DNA of 64,000 nt from Arthrobacter sp. ISL-65 (GTDB taxonomy: Bacteria; Actinomycetota; Actinomycetes; Actinomycetales; Micrococcaceae). The notes below the pieces were generated by a model. That model was not told the DNA's origin. It worked only from the letters and a program-made list of their open reading frames with translations, and ran no database searches. This document shows positions 61,571 through 64,000 of this stretch, in pieces; the stretch's first letter is position 1, and each line of letters starts with the position of its first letter. The translations under genes were made by a program, and so were the position numbers. The stretch spans positions 62,001 through 126,000 of the forward strand of contig NZ_JAGGPN010000038.1 in the NCBI RefSeq assembly GCF_018613795.1, given 5' to 3'.

Positions 61571-63205
61571 TTACTTCGAGATCACTCCGAGGCGGGTCTT
61601 GAATGACGGGTCCAGCGTCTGTTCTACGCCCTTGACATCCGCGCCGGCCACCATCAGCTGGGCGCCCTGCAGCAGCGGTAACGTAGAAAGATCCTTGGCG
61701 ACGGCCGTCTGCGCGTCGCCGAGAGACTGTTCGCGCTCGGTCTTGTCAACTGTGACCAGTTGCTTCTTGATGATGTCAGTGACCGCCGGGTTCTCGTAGT
61801 GGTTCTTGAGGAAGTTGCCCGGGATAAAGAACGGCGTGAGGTAGTTGTCCGCGTCGGAGTAGTCCGGGAACCAGCCAAGCTGGTAGACCGGGTAGGCGTC
61901 CGCGGTGCGCGCCTTGGAGTAGGTCACCCACTCCGTGGACTGCAGGTCCACCTTGAACAGGCCAGACTTTTCCAGCTGTTCCTTGATCATGGCGTATTCA
62001 TCGCCGGAAGACTTGCCGTAGTGGTCCGGGTTGTACTGCAGTTTGATGTTGACCGCGCCGGTGATGCCGGCGTCGGCGAACGCCTTCTTGGCCTTGTCAA
62101 GGTCGGGCTTGCCGTTGCCGTCGCCGTACATCTCCTTGAGGGGCTGCGCTGCACCTGGCAGTCCATCGGGAACGACGGAGAACGCAGGAAGGTAGGTGCC
62201 TTTGTAGACCTGGGTTGCGATGGCGTCTCGGTCCACAATGTCGGCCATGGCCTGGCGAACGGCGAGCGCCTTCTTGGCGTCGGCGTTGGCAGTCTTGGCG
62301 CCGAAGGGCATGGTGTCGAAATTGAAGACGATGTAGCGCAGTTCGCCGCCGGGGCCCTTGTGCACCTTGACCTTCGAGTCCTTTTCAAGGTCCGCGGCGT
62401 CGGTGGCTGTCAGGCTGCGGCCGGCAACGTCGATGTTGCCCTGCTGCACGTCCAGCTTCAGATTGTTGGAGTCGGCGTAGTACTTGATGTTGGCGCCGTC
62501 GTTGGCGGGTTTGCCGAGCAAGCCGTTGTAGTCCGGGTTGGCCTTGAGGCTGACAAGCTCGTTCTTCTTGTAGCTCTCGATCGTGTACTGGCCCGCAAAG
62601 GGCTTGCCCTTGACGATCTCGTCATCGCTCATGATCTTGTTCGCCGGAAAGACTTCTTCATCGACGATGGGACCGGTGTTGGTACCGAGGACGCTCGGGA
62701 AGACCTGGTCGTTCGCCGCCTTAAGCGTAAAGACGACTGTGGAATCATCCTTGGCTGCCACCGATTTCAGGTTCGCGAGCAGTGACGCCGGCCCGTTGGG
62801 GTCCGCGATTTTGACGACGCGGTCGATGGAGAATTTGACGTCCGAGGACGTTAGCGTATGGCCGTTGGCGAACTTGAGGCCCGGCTTAAGCTTCACGGTG
62901 TATTCCGTGGGGCTCGTGAAGGAGGCGGATTCCGCGATGTCCGGGCTGGCCTCGGCTGATCCGGGCTTGGAGTTCATGAGGAACGGATAGATCTGGTTCA
63001 TGACCATGAACGAGCCGGCGTCGTAGGAGCCGGCAGGGTCAAGGGTGACAACTTTGTCCGTGGTCCCGTAGGTGATGGTCCCTCCGCCGGCGCCGCCGGT
63101 GGATGTTCCCCCGCCTCCGGACGGGCCTGTGCAGGCCGTGAGTGCGAAAGCGGAAACGCCTGCCAGCGCGATAGCGCTCCGCAAGGCCCTCTGATTCTTT
63201 GCCAT
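61571..63205 (-). CDS. peptide ABC transporter substrate-binding lipoprotein
   Basis: This 544-residue family 5 solute-binding protein starts at MAKNQRALRSAIALAGVSAF. The lipobox LTAC places the acylated cysteine at 25, followed by a Gly/Ser-rich linker. Family features are TYGTTDKVVTLDPAGSYD at the mature N-terminus and LKPGLKFANGHTLTSSDVKF. It captures peptides or related solutes outside the membrane and delivers them to the DppB/C-like permeases. Specificity cannot be told from sequence. It heads the transporter operon. Confidence 0.93.
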   Translation of the reverse strand: MAKNQRALRSAIALAGVSAFALTACTGPSGGGGTSTGGAGGGTITYGTTDKVVTLDPAGSYDAGSFMVMNQIYPFLMNSKPGSAEASPDIAESASFTSPTEYTVKLKPGLKFANGHTLTSSDVKFSIDRVVKIADPNGPASLLANLKSVAAKDDSTVVFTLKAANDQVFPSVLGTNTGPIVDEEVFPANKIMSDDEIVKGKPFAGQYTIESYKKNELVSLKANPDYNGLLGKPANDGANIKYYADSNNLKLDVQQGNIDVAGRSLTATDAADLEKDSKVKVHKGPGGELRYIVFNFDTMPFGAKTANADAKKALAVRQAMADIVDRDAIATQVYKGTYLPAFSVVPDGLPGAAQPLKEMYGDGNGKPDLDKAKKAFADAGITGAVNIKLQYNPDHYGKSSGDEYAMIKEQLEKSGLFKVDLQSTEWVTYSKARTADAYPVYQLGWFPDYSDADNYLTPFFIPGNFLKNHYENPAVTDIIKKQLVTVDKTEREQSLGDAQTAVAKDLSTLPLLQGAQLMVAGADVKGVEQTLDPSFKTRLGVISK

Positions 63206-63395
63206 CTGTGAACTTTCTGTTCGATGAGTACGCGCGGGGTGCCCGATCTGACTCGTATGCGGGCAGCCCGCTGATGCCTCTGATTCAACCAGAAGGTTGC
63301 CCGGTGAAACATTGCATCGTGTGAGTTGAGACACAAAATTTATCAGACGGGGTTGCGCTCGGCTGACCACACGGGCCGGGAACGGGAAACGCCGA

Positions 63396-63430
63396 ACAAA
63401 AAACGGCCGGCGGATCATCCGCCGGCCGTT
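63396..63430 (-). terminator. intrinsic terminator after mnmA
   Basis: AACGGCCGGCGG (63402-63413) pairs perfectly with CCGCCGGCCGTT (63419-63430) around ATCAT. On the minus strand the stem runs into a TTTTTT tract (63403-63398), a classical terminator for mnmA. Confidence 0.88.
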
Positions 63431-63454
63431 CCTACTCCGAGAACCGGAGCACGG

Positions 63455-64000
63455 TTAGAGCTGCGCCCGCTGCAGGGACCGCGCAGCGTCGATGGTCGCC
63501 TGGCCGAGGACCCTGCTGCCCTGGTAGAGCACCACGGTCTGGCCCGGCGAAACACCGCGCAGCGGATCGGTCAGGGTCACCACAAGGCTGCCCCGCTCGA
63601 TCCCGGCGTCGTCGGCAATACGCTCCATCCGCGCAATGGCAGGAACGGGGTCACCGTGTGCGCGCACCTGCGCATGGCAGTCAAAGTCGGCGCCGGAATC
63701 AACCTCATCGATGGGCAGGCCGGCCCAGGAAACCTTGATGCCGCGGATCTCGTCGATGGCCAGTAGGGCCTCGGGGCCCACCACCACCCTGTTTTCCTTA
63801 GGCCGGATCTCCAGCACGAACCGCGGCTTGCCGTCCGCCGCCGGCCGGCCAAGCTTCAGCCCCCGCCGCTGCCCGACGGTGAACGCGTTCGCTCCGCCGT
63901 GTTCGCCCACCTTGGCGCCGGTCTCATCCACGATGTCGCCGGTGGTCATGTCGATCTTTTCCGCGAGCCATCCGGCGGTGTCGCCGTCCGGGATGAAGCA
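63455..64000 (-). CDS. mnmA: tRNA-specific 2-thiouridylase MnmA, C-terminal part
   Basis: The frame is open to the right edge and gives the last 181 residues. The first visible residue is the Cys of the CFIPDGD motif, which is the second catalytic cysteine of MnmA. It is followed by VGEHGGANAFTVGQRRGLKL and the C-terminal beta-barrel domain. MnmA thiolates uridine 34 of Glu, Gln and Lys tRNAs. The ATP-binding N-terminal half lies beyond the window. The gene ends at a strong terminator. Confidence 0.93.
   Translation of the reverse strand, partial: CFIPDGDTAGWLAEKIDMTTGDIVDETGAKVGEHGGANAFTVGQRRGLKLGRPAADGKPRFVLEIRPKENRVVVGPEALLAIDEIRGIKVSWAGLPIDEVDSGADFDCHAQVRAHGDPVPAIARMERIADDAGIERGSLVVTLTDPLRGVSPGQTVVLYQGSRVLGQATIDAARSLQRAQL

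Overview
This window looks like chromosome from a high-GC Gram-positive bacterium of the Actinomycetota, most likely a Micrococcaceae member close to Arthrobacter or Pseudarthrobacter. The support is high GC, many GTG/TTG starts and stop-start overlaps (ATGA/GTGA), and an actinobacterial gene set: WhiB1, MtrA-MtrB-LpqB, an Rv3235-family protein beside SecA, a PdtaS-like kinase, a 180-kDa-type NAD-glutamate dehydrogenase and GlfT2/Glf. Genus is inferred; no rRNA gene is present.

Left third (1-21.8 kb) is a cell-surface glycan region. After a partial CpaF/TadA ATPase and galE come an exported GH25 muramidase with ten 50-residue FG-GAP repeats, an unknown protein (possible glycosyltransferase), a Wzx-like flippase and a pseudaminic acid synthase (PseI). 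The remaining pseudaminic acid genes lie on the opposite strand as pseB-pseC-pseF-pseGH, with PseG and a PseH-like acetyltransferase fused in one chain. Upstream on the same strand are a GT2, a DUF2304 protein and a polyprenol-phosphate-type GT2. A large DUF6541-like membrane protein and a galactofuranan set (glf, glfT2-like, wzm, wzt) follow. Together these suggest a nonulosonic-acid-containing wall polymer next to a galactofuranan export system. This combination is the best candidate here for a little-described system.

The middle (21.9-38.1 kb) holds an FHA-FtsK/EccC-like ATPase without other type VII genes, whiB1 with a CRP-like operator, a PdtaS-like kinase, glutamate dehydrogenase, an isolated cpaB-cpaE-like pair, a small HTH protein, and a LysM protein preceded by four helically phased ATCAAA repeats.

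The right part (38.1-64 kb) is mostly conserved core: secA, a YcaQ-like protein, hpf, comF, lpqB-mtrB-mtrA, a divergent translationally coupled DUF4129-DUF4350-MoxR-DUF58 operon, a DUF4166 protein, a cysteine-free MetE-like protein with chorismate mutase, an F420-reductase-like dehydrogenase, a peptide ABC transporter with a fused double ATPase, and the 3' part of mnmA.

I saw no tRNA, rRNA, insertion sequence, CRISPR array or replication origin. No gap between genes exceeds about 260 bases. The larger gaps hold divergent promoter regions, hairpins or terminators, listed where visible; I saw nothing notable in 589-734.
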